NCBI GenBank assembly: GCA_963760935.1
Contig: CAVXFB010000003.1
Location: 434,001-498,000, forward strand
Source: CAVXFB01 sp963760935
Lineage (GTDB): Bacteria > Planctomycetota > Planctomycetia > Pirellulales > Thermoguttaceae
DNA length: 64,000 nucleotides
Direction of reading: 5' to 3'
This document shows positions 36,406 through 45,387 of this stretch, one piece after another; position 1 is the first letter of the stretch; the number at the start of each line of letters is the position of its first letter. Both the position numbers and the translations under genes were made by a program. The notes below the pieces were generated by a model. It did no database searches, had not been told where the DNA came from, and saw nothing but the letters and a program-made list of their open reading frames with translations.

Positions 36406-37043
36406 GTTGCCAAGACCAACAGGCCGTGTTTGACAATCCTTTTTCAACGCGGCGAATCCGCCCGGGCTCGGTGCCCTATATCTTTCCGTCAGGCGAAAGC
36501 GTCGACACGCTGATCGAGCGGTTGCGGCATAGCGACTGGTGGGGCGAAGTCATTGGCCGCCATGGATCTGGCAAATCGACGCTGATCGCAACGCTTGCGG
36601 CGGCAATCGAGCATGCCGGTCGGCCAACGGTCCTCATCACCCTGCATGATCGACAGCGCCGGCTGCCACAGGACTTTCGCGGCGATGAGCGTCTCCACGC
36701 GCCGGCGGTGGCAATCATCGACGGCTACGAGCAGTTGAGCCACTGGAGCCGGTTGACGCTGAAGCAGTTTTGCCGCCGCCGCGCGATTGGACTGGTGGTC
36801 ACCGCTCACGAGTCGGTGGGACTGCCCACGATTTTTTGCACGGCTGTCACGACCGAGATTGCTCAGCAAGTGGTCGGGGAATTGATGCGGGGGTGCGAGG
36901 CGACCATTGAGCCTGATGAAGTGCCCGAGCTACTCGCACGGCACAACGGGGACTTGCGCGAAACGCTCTTTGGACTTTACGACCTTTACGAAGTGCGGCG
37001 CGCGGCAACCGCCGCCCGAGAAAGGATCAAGGAGAAAGGATGA
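36402..37043 (+). CDS. P-loop ATPase of unknown function
   Basis: 213 residues starting with a GTG that overlaps the previous stop. Walker A is 'VIGRHGSGKSTLIATLA', Walker B is 'PAVAIIDGYEQLSH', and 'GLVVTAHESVGLPT' sits at the sensor position. This is an AAA/ABC-like core without recognised extra domains. It sits between the arrestin-like gene and hemH with four-base overlaps at both ends. The partnership suggests a motor or switch for the membrane protein two genes upstream, which is inference. Confidence 0.75.
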   Translation: MSCQDQQAVFDNPFSTRRIRPGSVPYIFPSGESVDTLIERLRHSDWWGEVIGRHGSGKSTLIATLAAAIEHAGRPTVLITLHDRQRRLPQDFRGDERLHAPAVAIIDGYEQLSHWSRLTLKQFCRRRAIGLVVTAHESVGLPTIFCTAVTTEIAQQVVGELMRGCEATIEPDEVPELLARHNGDLRETLFGLYDLYEVRRAATAARERIKEKG

Positions 37044-38104
37044 ATCGCGAAGGCAGTCAAGGCGACGCTGTTTCCTCGCTTCCTTACGACGCTCTTCTGC
37101 TGATTTCCTTCGGTGGGCCGGAGGGACCGGAGGACGTTCTGCCGTTCCTGGAGAACGTGTCGCGAGGAAAGAACGTTCCGGCCGAGCGATTGCAGCAGGT
37201 TGCGCAGCGTTACGAACTCTTCGACGGTATTAGCCCCATCAATGGGCAAAATCGCGTGCTGCTTCACGCCTTGATCGGGGAATTGAACGCTCACGGCCCA
37301 CAGCTTCCGGTCTACTGGGGTAACCGAAATTGGCACCCTATGCTATCCGACACTATTGCCGAGATGGCCGAGGACGGTATTCAAAGGGCGCTGACACTGG
37401 TCACATCGGCATTTGGCTCGTATCCAGGCTGCCGACAATACTTGGAAGAGATCGAGATCGCGCGGCAACAAGTGGGTGCAAGTGCTCCGCAGATCGACAA
37501 GATCCGTCTTTTCTACAACCACCCAGGCTTTGTTGAGGCGATGACGGACCGAGTTGTCGCCGCGCTGCGCGAAATCCCCGCCGAACGTCGCGCCGGTGCA
37601 CGCCTAATCTACAGTGTACATAGCCTGCCCGTGGCGATGGCCAAACGATCGCCGTACGAACGGCAGGTGCGCGAGGCGTGCCGGTTAGTGACGGAGCGGG
37701 TGACGGGGGCGGGGGGCGCGGGACGCGAGACAGGAGAGTGGCAGCTTGTGTTCCAGAGCCGCAGTGGCCCGCCGGCGCAACCTTGGTTGGAGCCGAGTAT
37801 CGAATCGGGCGTTCGGCAGCTATCGGCAGCAGGCGACGTGCGTGACGTGGTCATTGTGCCGCTGGGCTTCTTGGCTGAAAACCTCGAAATCGTTTACGAT
37901 CTCGACGTGGAAGTACGCGAGCTTTGCGCCGAGCTGGGCATCAACATGGTCCGCGCGGCGGTCGTCGGCAATCACCCGCGGTTTGTCGGAATGATCCGCG
38001 AACTGATCGTAGAGAGAATTGATCCAACCGCGCCGCGGTTGGCGCTCGGTTCGGAGGGTCCCTGGCCGGACCGGTGCAACGAAGACTGTTGCAAGTCGCA
38101 GTAG
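37040..38104 (+). CDS. hemH: Ferrochelatase
   Basis: 354 residues. 'DALLLISFGGPEGPEDV' is the N-terminal signature, 'YSVHSLPVAM' holds the metal-binding His, and 'VVIVPLGFLAENLEIVYDLD' holds the conserved Glu region. It inserts iron into a porphyrin for heme, which the many c-type cytochromes here require. The C terminus has 'DRCNEDCC', a Cys cluster that may bind an iron-sulfur centre, as in some ferrochelatases. It begins within the stop of the P-loop gene, as the last member of the run. Confidence 0.95.
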   Translation: MNREGSQGDAVSSLPYDALLLISFGGPEGPEDVLPFLENVSRGKNVPAERLQQVAQRYELFDGISPINGQNRVLLHALIGELNAHGPQLPVYWGNRNWHPMLSDTIAEMAEDGIQRALTLVTSAFGSYPGCRQYLEEIEIARQQVGASAPQIDKIRLFYNHPGFVEAMTDRVVAALREIPAERRAGARLIYSVHSLPVAMAKRSPYERQVREACRLVTERVTGAGGAGRETGEWQLVFQSRSGPPAQPWLEPSIESGVRQLSAAGDVRDVVIVPLGFLAENLEIVYDLDVEVRELCAELGINMVRAAVVGNHPRFVGMIRELIVERIDPTAPRLALGSEGPWPDRCNEDCCKSQ

Positions 38105-38124
38105 TGTTTTTTGCCGGCGCCGTC

Positions 38125-39003
38125 CTAGCGGAACAGCCCTGCCAGCCCAGAGACGACATCGAGCACGCTCACGTTGTCCCCGCCGTGCAGATCGCGCGTA
38201 AATGGCCCGTGCAGTTGACTGTTCCGCTCGATGGCGCGCAACCGCTCCTGTCGCTTGGCATCGTCCGACTCTTCCCGCCTGACTTCGGCCAGATGGCCCA
38301 ACCGTACCCACTCTAAGATCCGTGCCAACTCATCGGCGTCGAACCAAACGCCATGTTGGGCGCAGAAATCGATAATTACTCCGCTGCGACGGGCATAGTT
38401 GCGGCGAGTCATCAGTTTTCCGCAAATCGGACACTTTCGATAGCGTGGGCCACCGTTGCCGTTTGGGCGGCACGCGCCGTCGCGCCGTTGGGCCAATGGC
38501 AAACGCCATCCCTGACTCAACGGATCGTGCAATACCTGTTCCACAAGGTGTTCGAAGACAATAGCAGCCAACCAGAAGCCGGCGCATCGCTGACACTCGA
38601 GAACCGCCAGATCGCCGATTTGCCGACTCCGCAGCCGCGACACTTTGCCACAGGCCGGACAGGGACAGGGCGTTGATGCACTGGCCAGCGCTTCGGGCAA
38701 CAAGGCGACACCGCAATGATGGCAATATTTTGCCGCATGGCTGACGCGGGTGAGGCAATGGGGGCAGACCATATCGAGGTCTTGTTCGTGAAGCGTGAAG
38801 TCGGCCCCGCAATAGCCACAGGCGGGGCTGCCGTCGCCACGCGGAGCGCCGCATGATGAACAGCGCACTACGGCGGCGTCGTGGCCGAGTGGCTGGCGGA
38901 TGGTGAGCACTGCCCCGCAATGGCAGCGAAACCGCCCGCCGACAGGCTTGCCGGTGGCGTCGTATTGGCGTTTGCACTTTGGACAGGCAACAAGCAATCG
39001 CAT
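38125..39003 (-). CDS. Multi-zinc-ribbon protein (zf-TFIIB type)
   Basis: 292 residues with at least five Cys pairs: 'LVACPKCKRQYDATG' with 'CHCG', 'RCSSCGAPRGDGSPACGYCG', 'VCPHCLTRVSHAAKYCHHCG', 'PCPACGKVSRLRS' with 'LECQRCAGFWL', and 'KCPICGKLMTRRNYARRSG' with 'DFCAQHGVWFDADEL'. The last two match the TFIIB-type zinc finger family. The ATG at 39003 is chosen so that the first ribbon is N-terminal. Function unknown; nucleic-acid or protein binding is likely. It converges on hemH and is divergent from the aldo/keto reductase. Confidence 0.8.
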   Translation of the reverse strand: MRLLVACPKCKRQYDATGKPVGGRFRCHCGAVLTIRQPLGHDAAVVRCSSCGAPRGDGSPACGYCGADFTLHEQDLDMVCPHCLTRVSHAAKYCHHCGVALLPEALASASTPCPCPACGKVSRLRSRQIGDLAVLECQRCAGFWLAAIVFEHLVEQVLHDPLSQGWRLPLAQRRDGACRPNGNGGPRYRKCPICGKLMTRRNYARRSGVIIDFCAQHGVWFDADELARILEWVRLGHLAEVRREESDDAKRQERLRAIERNSQLHGPFTRDLHGGDNVSVLDVVSGLAGLFR

Positions 39004-39083
39004 GATGGTATGGTCCTGTCCTGCTATCTTAAGTCGCGGCCATGGTTGCAGCAACCCGGGAGCATCCGCTAGACTTTTCAATT

Positions 39084-40049
39084 ATGCTCTATCACCCATT
39101 GCCGAACACCGACGTGCAGCTTTCGGAAATTGCCCTGGGCTGCTGGCCCATGGCTGGCATGACTAGTCCTGGCGCCAACGATGCCGATAGCGTTGCGACC
39201 ATCCAAGCCTGCTTCGATCTGGGCGTCAACCACCTGGACACTGCCTACATGTATGGCCGCTCTGGCGAGAGCGAACGGCTGATTGCCCGGGCAGTCGGAT
39301 CGCGCCGCGATGAGATGGTGATTGCCACGAAATGCGGCATGCATTGGACGCTTGAAGGCAAACGTATTATCGACGCGCGGCCGGCCACCCTGCGGCAGGA
39401 GTGCGAGGAAAGCTTGCGGCGATTGCAGACCGATTGGGTGGACCTCTTGTATTTGCATGCGCCCGACAAGAACGTCAGCGTGTCCGAGTCGGCCGGTGAG
39501 CTGAAGCGGCTGATGGACGAAGGGAAGACTCGGGCGGTCGGTGTGTCGACTGCCACGCTGGCTGAACTTCAGGAATTCGCGGCCGAGTGCCCCATAGCGG
39601 CCTTCCAGCCCCCGTACAACATGTTGATGCGGCAGATTGAGGCCGACACGTTGCCTTGGTGCCGCGAGCACGGCGTGGCGGTGATCGTTTACTGGGCACT
39701 AATGAAAGGACTGTTGACGGGCAAAATCGGCCGCGACCAGGTCTTCGGCCCCGATGACAGCCGCAGCAAATATCCGATGTTTCAGGGCGAGGAACGACGT
39801 AGGAATCTCGATCTGGTCGATCGCCTGCGCGACATCGCACGTGCGGCTGGCCGCACCGTTACGCAACTCGTGATCAACTGGACGATCCGTCAACCTGGAA
39901 TTACGACCGCTCTATGCGGCGCGAAGCGACCCGAGCAAATTCGCGAGTGCGCCGGCGCGAGCGGATGGGAGTTGACGGCGCAGCAGCGTGAAGAGATCGA
40001 CCGTGCGATCCGCGAGCGCGGCAGCGCTGATGTGCAGTTACCGGCGTAA
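39084..40049 (+). CDS. Aldo/keto reductase
   Basis: 321 residues with a TIM-barrel AKR pattern: 'GVNHLDTAYMYGRSGESE' (Asp and Tyr of the catalytic tetrad), 'VIATKCGMHW' (Lys), 'WVDLLYLHAPD' (His), and near the end 'TVTQLVINWTIRQPGITTALCGAK', which contacts NADPH. It reduces carbonyl compounds with NAD(P)H; the substrate is unknown. The ATG at 39084 gives the family N terminus 'LPNTDVQLSEIALGCWPM'. Confidence 0.92.
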   Translation: MLYHPLPNTDVQLSEIALGCWPMAGMTSPGANDADSVATIQACFDLGVNHLDTAYMYGRSGESERLIARAVGSRRDEMVIATKCGMHWTLEGKRIIDARPATLRQECEESLRRLQTDWVDLLYLHAPDKNVSVSESAGELKRLMDEGKTRAVGVSTATLAELQEFAAECPIAAFQPPYNMLMRQIEADTLPWCREHGVAVIVYWALMKGLLTGKIGRDQVFGPDDSRSKYPMFQGEERRRNLDLVDRLRDIARAAGRTVTQLVINWTIRQPGITTALCGAKRPEQIRECAGASGWELTAQQREEIDRAIRERGSADVQLPA

Positions 40050-40269
40050 TGGGATGGGTGAGGTTTCAGAATTTAGAAAACGGGCGGGTCAGTGAACTAA
40101 CCACCCTCGAAATCCGCTGCATCGCTAGATTTTACGCAGCCGTTTTGCCCCTGCGCGTCTTACTTGTTCTCCGTGTTCCTCAGCGTCCTTTTTCCTTGCC
40201 GCGGCGCTATCGCGGTGTATGTTTCTTGTGTAAACAACAACGGTTGACGTGGAGCAATAGGGGACAGAA

Positions 40270-40761
40270 ATGCCTAGGACCGTGGCCGCGATGCTGGGGG
40301 TTGCACTGGTTGCGTTCTCCATCGGCTTCAATACGGTTCGATATCCCATAGTGTGGGAGATGGTGAACGCGACCGAGCCGAGTGGACGTGCGGAACCGAG
40401 CGACATGGCCGCTGCATCACAAGGCTCGGCCGTGACGTCGACGATGCCACTGCCTGCGCCAGTTGATCCGCCCAAACCGATTGAGACGGCAGCGCCGCCG
40501 CAAGTCGTCGGCGAGGCCGCGGCTGGTGGGACGCAGGAACTGTATGCCGGGAACGACGAGGGCGTTCCCGTCCAACGGGAGGCGCAGAAAGCGCTCGTGC
40601 CGGTCGTGCCGGTGGCTCTTTCAATGACAGCGTCGGACAACGCGGCCGGGGTGGGCATTCGGCGTCTGCCGCCAGTGACGCAAGGTTACGCCAATCCGGC
40701 CAATGTTGCACAGTCGCTCGGCGGCTCGATTCCGATTTATCCGACAACCGGGATTGAGTGA
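40270..40761 (+). CDS. Membrane-anchored or secreted low-complexity protein
   Basis: 163 residues: an N-terminal hydrophobic helix (AAMLGVALVAFSIGF), then a Pro/Ala/Val-rich region with no folded domain recognised. GGGGAC precedes the ATG at 40270. No homolog family was recognised; it is listed because of its signal-like start, ribosome site and ordinary codon pattern. Confidence 0.55.
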   Translation: MPRTVAAMLGVALVAFSIGFNTVRYPIVWEMVNATEPSGRAEPSDMAAASQGSAVTSTMPLPAPVDPPKPIETAAPPQVVGEAAAGGTQELYAGNDEGVPVQREAQKALVPVVPVALSMTASDNAAGVGIRRLPPVTQGYANPANVAQSLGGSIPIYPTTGIE

Positions 40762-40859
40762 GGCAGACGCGAAGGGGTCAGGTTCATGTTTTCGGAGTAG
40801 ACGCAACGGCCATCGCCATACGTATGAGCCGAAAAATGGACCGGACCCCGGACTGAACC

Positions 40860-41372
40860 TTACGCGGCCTCGGAGCCCTGACGTCGCATCGTGTCGCGGA
40901 CGCTGAGCAGCGAGGTCTGCATGGTTTGACAGAACTGCCGCACAGTCTCGGGCCGCGGTACGCCGGGCAGGCGCAGGGCCTCGGTTTCGCCATGCCGGAA
41001 GACCAGATCGCCGGTGTGGAACCAGCCCTGGCCGGGAAGGACGTCGATGTCGATGGCATCGAAATCGTCGAAGCTGATCCAACGTTGATCCAATGCCGAC
41101 AGCCCTTTACGGATGATGATCCGGCGGTTGGTGATGGTGTAGCGGCGACAGACGAAGGGCAACAGTTGCCAGACGAAGACGGCCAGACTGATCGGAATCG
41201 TGGCCACGGCCAACAATTTGCCAAGTGTAAAGAACTGTCCGCAGCCAAGGCGTACTGCTGCCAATTGGCCGACAATGCGCCCAGGCCGCGTGGCGGCTAT
41301 CGTGGGCCAAACAACTTTGCACGTGACTTCGGCGAGGTCCGATGGTGTGACGCCCGGGATCGATTGTTTCAT
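40860..41372 (-). CDS. Bacterial PH-domain (bPH2/YdbT-like) membrane protein
   Basis: 170 residues. Two hydrophobic segments are separated by 'RRYTITNRRIIIRKGLSA', the core strand pattern of bacterial PH domains, followed by 'ISFDDFDAIDIDVLPGQGW' and 'LRLPGVPRPETVRQFCQ'. Such proteins are often small membrane or surface proteins of unknown role. The ATG at 41372 is chosen; a start seven codons upstream is also possible. Confidence 0.8.
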   Translation of the reverse strand: MKQSIPGVTPSDLAEVTCKVVWPTIAATRPGRIVGQLAAVRLGCGQFFTLGKLLAVATIPISLAVFVWQLLPFVCRRYTITNRRIIIRKGLSALDQRWISFDDFDAIDIDVLPGQGWFHTGDLVFRHGETEALRLPGVPRPETVRQFCQTMQTSLLSVRDTMRRQGSEAA

Positions 41373-41554
41373 GACTATAGAGCGTAACGGCAAGTTGCGG
41401 CCAATTCAAGCCGGGAGAGCCGCAAAGGTGAATCTGGGTGGCACCGGCGGCATGTCGACCGGCGCTCGCTCGATAAAAAGGGTCCGAAACATGGGGTGAC
41501 GGGCAGCCCGTGGCAGCTAACCTGTAACAACAGCGGTCTGCACACGAGCCTAAT

Positions 41555-41880
41555 CTAGCGACCGCGGGGGTCGAATGCCCACCGTCTGCTTGCTATGGTG
41601 GCGATTACCCCTCGGGGCCGGTTTTTGAAGTCGTACTCATCCTCTTCGCGTTGAAGGAGCATACCGGCGCGGAGCACTTCGATAAGCACGTCGTTAATGC
41701 CGATCTTAGGCGTCGGCACGTCGCCGAGCCACAGACCCTCCCGGGCTTCCTTCTTCGCCGGGGCTTTCATCGTTTGCATTATGCGGCCTTCGCTTGCATG
41801 GGCAAAGAACTCCAGAGGGGCAGGTAGCCCTTTGGATAGCGGAAAGGCGAGCAAACGGCAAGCCCGCCGAGAGTTGGGAG
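41555..41880 (-). pseudogene. Copy of the tdh 5' end, truncated
   Basis: From about 41880 to 41662 on the minus strand the sequence matches 52018-52234 (the leader and first 39 codons of tdh) at about 90 percent by eye, including the ATG (complement of 41780-41778) and 'KKEAREGLWL' and 'IGINDVLIEVLR'. It then diverges (codon 40 onward reads MLLQREEDEYDFK) and stops at 41555. Zinc-binding residues are missing, so it cannot encode a dehydrogenase. Confidence 0.85.
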
Positions 41881-41925
41881 GGGTAACGGATTACGGCGGT
41901 TCGCCCGCGGACCGCAAAATGCCGC

Positions 41926-41982
41926 AACGGTTTAGCGGCCGACGGAACGTCGGCCCTGCTGCAAAGCCGCCGTACCGGCGGC
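41926..41982 (+). repeat. Dispersed palindromic repeat, copy B
   Basis: Opposite-strand partner of 30600-30659. It begins AACGGTTTAG and ends with GCCGCC-GTA-CCGGCGGC, containing the GCCGACG/CGTCGGC hairpin. Confidence 0.6.
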
Positions 41983-41985
41983 AAA

Positions 41986-42041
41986 AAATTGGCGTGCCCC
42001 GCTTCGGCTCGCTGCGATCGCCTCGCGGCGCACGCCAATTT
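41986..42041. repeat. Inverted repeat
   Basis: Perfect 12-bp arms, AAATTGGCGTGC at 41986-41997 and complement at 42030-42041, with a 32-bp GC-rich loop. It directly follows palindromic copy B. No gene starts close enough to call it a terminator. Confidence 0.55.
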
Positions 42042-42137
42042 AGGGTAGACGAAAACCACAACAGTAGCGGGACATTTCTATTGGCGCAAAAACGGGGGAC
42101 ATTTCCACCTGTGGACAACACTTAGGAATCGCCCCGG

Positions 42138-42166
42138 TTGACTGTTGCCTCGCCGAATGCCAGAAT
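42138..42166 (+). promoter_or_regulatory. Candidate promoter for tRNA-Val
   Basis: TTGACT (42138-42143), a 17-bp spacer and CAGAAT (42161-42166), about 40 bp before the tRNA 5' end. Confidence 0.45.
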
Positions 42167-42206
42167 AGAGAGTTTGGTGCGTGCGCCGGAGCGTGCAGCA
42201 TTGCCA

Positions 42207-42280
42207 GGGCGATTAGCTCAGTTGGTTAGAGCACTAGCTCGACAAGCTAGGGGTCACAGGTTCGAGTCCCGTATCGCCCA
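42207..42280 (+). tRNA. tRNA-Val (anticodon GAC)
   Basis: 74 nt folding as a cloverleaf: acceptor GGGCGAT with ATCGCCC, D stem GCTC/GAGC, anticodon stem CTAGC/GCTAG with loop TCGACAA, so anticodon GAC (reads GUC), variable loop GGGTC, T arm ACAGG-TTCGAGT-CCCGT and discriminator A. The CCA is not encoded. One A-C mismatch breaks the T stem (ACAGG with CCCGT), a slight oddity. The 3' side is followed by an integrase remnant, a common arrangement because recombinases use tRNA genes as attachment sites. Confidence 0.95.
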
Positions 42281-42402
42281 CTTGATGTCAGTTACGCCGA
42301 ACATTGGATTTATGTACCCACGGGCGGTCCGTGGTGCGGTCCCAACCCCGACGGCACAAACCCGCAATTACGGGTTTGGCAAAAGCTCGGGAGGGTTCGC
42401 AC

Positions 42403-42588
42403 ATGCCGAGACTAACACAGCGTCTGCCTTCTTATCGGAAGCACAAAGCTTCCCGCCAAGCCGTCATGTCAATCGACGGAAAAGACGCTTGTCTCGGTCC
42501 TCTCGGCTCGAAGGCCAGTAAGACCGAGTATGAGAGCTTCCGCCTGGGGAAACGCCAATCGCAGCTTCTCCAGACGCTTGTCAAATAG
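42403..42588 (+). pseudogene. 5' stub of a site-specific integrase
   Basis: The frame from ATG 42403 begins 'MPRLTQRLPSYRKHKASR' and 'CLGPLGSKASKTEYESF', which matches the N-terminal arm-binding region of tyrosine recombinases common in planctomycetes (YRKHxASGQA, LGPHGTKASK). After about 45 residues the frame runs into sequence of an IS110 remnant and stops at 42588. The catalytic Arg, His and Tyr are absent. GGGAGG precedes the start. It lies 122 bp after tRNA-Val. Confidence 0.68.
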
Positions 42589-42950
42589 AATCATTTGGTT
42601 GGCGTAATGCCGAAACCGCTCTAGCAGTTCATCGCGGATCATGCCCTCGATCGGTCCGAAATTTTGACCGCAAAACCAACTCAAACCGCGAGGGCCAAAC
42701 GGCGTCCGGTAGGGCGACTCTCGATTCTGCCGTGCCAGCAAGGCCCACAACTGAATCTTGACTTCGGCCGAGTCGGCCCCGGCAGCGCGTCAAGTCTTGC
42801 AATTGCTAATAGGGCTCCGGGGGAATATAGGCCGGCGGAACCTGGTTGATTCGCAGGAGATTGGCCAACAATTGGGCGTTGAACTTATCCGTCTTGGTGC
42901 GGCATTGTATCATGGACCGCAGCCGCATCGGATGAGCCAAGAGAACCGTG
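42530..42950 (-). pseudogene. IS110-family transposase remnant
   Basis: Minus-strand reading gives 'AHPMRLRSMIQCRTKTDKF', 'PPAYIPPEPY' then a TAG, 'QLQDLTRCR', a frameshift, 'LLARQNRESPYRTPFGPRG' and 'RFRHYANQMILFDKRLEKL'. This order (KTDK-x-DA region, LTRCR, ALLARQN, helical spacer) is that of IS110-type transposases. The catalytic N-terminal DEDD start and the C-terminal Ser domain are both missing, and there is one nonsense codon and one frameshift. It is dead. Confidence 0.72.
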
Positions 42951-43169
42951 CCGTATGATTCTGCTCCTTGGTTGGTGGGCTACGGATGAAGTTAGCACAC
43001 TTCACACGCAGTCCACCGGCAAGGGACCTCAACCGGCGGCGGTTATAGTATCATTTCTATTGGTCGCTAATGGGGACAATTCTAATGGTGCATGACACGG
43101 GTGCAGGCGATAACATAGCAGCGCAATCCTGATATCATTACTCTGAAAAGATTGACAACGCTCAAGCCA

Positions 43170-43351
43170 ATGCCTGAATTGCCTGAAGTCGAGACGATGT
43201 GCCGCTGTATTGCCGCCGCGGTCGGCTGCCGCATTGACGATGTCCGGCAGCTCCGCTCGCGACTGCAATCGATCTCGATCGCCCCCCCACTGTGCAATTC
43301 CGCCGACACGCCGTGGGTAAGACCATTTCGGCCGTGCGCCGGGTGCGAAAA
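43170..43351 (+). pseudogene. Copy of the mutM 5' end, truncated
   Basis: The first 182 bp match 45388-45569 at about 93 percent by eye, beginning exactly at the ATG (MPELPEVETMCRCIAA). A frameshift lies near 43295 in a run of C, and the match ends at 'CGCCGGGTG'. The remaining four fifths of mutM are absent. Confidence 0.85.
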
Positions 43352-43572
43352 CTAAGTTTTCTGCAGTCGGAGCGCGCAGCACCCTTGCCGTCTCCGTGGA
43401 ACACGGGCCGGCGATCGTTGCCGCGGCCGACCGCAATATACACCGTTACCGGCGGCAATCGGACGCATTGAGCGAGGTCTGACAACGGCTTTGAGATTCT
43501 CGCTCCGCTGAAAGACGAAACGAACTCTGGTGCCATTCTTGCGTTGCCCCATTGTTCCCCAGGATCGATTCG

Positions 43573-44789
43573 CTATTTGCTCCGCTTGTGCCTCCGGAAG
43601 CCAAACGCGACAAGCCCCAGCGATGCCATGATTAGCAGCGACAGCGTTCCGGGCTCGGGCACGATGGTGAACAGACGCTGCGGATTCACCACGGTCATCT
43701 GATAAATCTGTTCTTCTGTCACGCCGACGGCCCGCATTTCATCCAAGTATCTGCTCTGGAGAGCATCGTAGCCCAATCCTGGCGGGTTGTTGCTATGGTA
43801 GCAGGTGTGAAAACAGACATCCTGCGAGAGCAATATCTGATCTCCAAAGCCGTCCTCGAAAGCCTTCATGATGAACAGGCCTGGATCTTCGGCGCCATTG
43901 TTACCGAGGATCGCTCTGACGCCCGCGTCAACCGCCTCCAGGCCGAAGTAGTCCAACTCCAGGTTGGCGCCGGTTTGGAAGAGAGTGACCAGCTCGTTAT
44001 AGCCCTCCGTGTCGGCCTGCGGTGTCATGTGACTGACCACGACGCGGGATAGATCCGCCCCATACTGCTGGAGCTGCGTAAGACCTGGCCGCGGCGCGTG
44101 GGAGTATCCTCGTAGTCGAAATGCAGGTTGATGGGCAAGCCAGTGACCTGCTGGGCAATGGCCGTCGCCTGGAGCGATCTGTCTTCGAATGCCGTGTTGG
44201 CGTATCGGCTGACACCTACTTCGCCAATCACGCCGGAGTAGATAGTGCCGCCTCGACCATCGGAGACGCCGTAAACAAAATCATTGACGATGTCCGCGGC
44301 AAGCTGTTGGACCGTCTTGGCACGTGTCGCGGCCGTTTGGTAATAGATTCGACCGGTGCCTTCCTTGTAGTACCCGGACCCCATGATGACGTTCACGCCC
44401 GTGGCCACGGAGATAGCTTTTAAGCCAATGGGGTTACGGCCGATATTGGTGTTCGTCATCTCAACGAGCGTTCCATTCCCGTGGTACGGCTCCGTGTTGT
44501 ACGGCGCCTCGCCAAGGGCATTCTTGAAGTACATCAACTCGCTCGTCGCATCGCTTACACTTGTGAGGTCTAGGTACGAGCCTTGGTGTGTAATCAGCAA
44601 GTGCTCGTGAGGGAGCGTGAAGCCCATGTCGCTGGGATCAATCAAGCCTGTAACGGTCATTACTTGTCCCACTCTGGCATTTCGAGTCGCCAGGGCCGCC
44701 GCTTTGAGTCCTGGGTCTTCGAGTTGCAACGCATGAGCGGCGCTACAAACCAACGACAACACCAACGTCAGGCCGCACATCGTTCTCAT
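43573..44789 (-). CDS. Phosphotriesterase-like protein with PEP-CTERM signal (apparent frameshift near 44080)
   Basis: The ATG at 44789 (AAAGGTGG upstream) starts a signal peptide (MCGLTLVLSLVCSAAHA). Part 1 reads 'GLIDPSDMGFTLPHEHLLI', the N-terminal HxH of the phosphotriesterase TIM barrel, 'MGSGYYKEGTG', 'IGEVGVSRYA' and 'LPINLHFDYED'. After a one-base shift near 44080, part 2 reads 'LQQYGADLSRVVVSHMTPQ', 'DYFGLEAV', 'ILLSQDV' (metal-binding Asp region) and ends with a PEP-CTERM signal (PEPGTLSLLIM, a helix, RRHKRSK). About 405 residues when joined. Zinc-dependent lactonase or esterase activity at the cell surface is possible, the substrate unknown. Confidence 0.82.
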
Positions 44790-45387
44790 AACGCTACCAC
44801 CTTTCTTTGAGCAAGGGTTTCTGTAAGCCAGCGATGATTCTAGCCGAGACGGAAACGGATGAAGAATCGCAACGAATCTGATAGTGCCACTCAACCGTCC
44901 GTTGGTTGGCAAAGCCAAACCGACGCGGCGCGTGCCTCTTCCGGCCTCGCGAATGACTCTGCTCGACGGTTTCTTACAACGGATTTTCGCGACCAGCGCG
45001 TCGGTCAAAAGCCCCCCGGCGCAATCCGGCCAAATTCCTACTCTTTATCGGTTCATCCATGACTCATGCCATTGTCTTCGCATCCGACAATGGCAGACGG
45101 AAAGATGCCGTCCCTACCGTGCGATTCCACTCAAACAAGAAAGAAGTGCCAGAGGAGTCAAAATTATTCTCTGCCGCGCTCCGCCTTCCGCAGCCATCCC
45201 TCTTACTTAATTACGCATTGCCCCATCGATTATAGCAATGAGTAAAAAAGTCGTCAATCTATTTGCGGGACGCAAGAGAACCACAGAACCGGCGATCGTA
45301 TTTGGGCACAATGCGGGTATGATTACACGCTGCAACGTCCATTTCGTCGCTTTTTGATACCCCCTCGGTTGCTAACGTTCACGCCCG
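44790..45387. other. Intergenic region between the phosphotriesterase-like gene and mutM
   Basis: About 600 bp between divergent genes. Short frames occur but none has a family motif, a ribosome site or biased codon use. The last 130 bp are AT-rich and may hold mutM control signals. No clear promoter pair was found. Confidence 0.5.

Noticed and set aside
42060..42110. Repeated GGGACATTTCTATTGG-like strings, also near 43050, resembling IS21-type ends
   Set aside because: Too short and degenerate to define an element; no transposase of that family lies between them.
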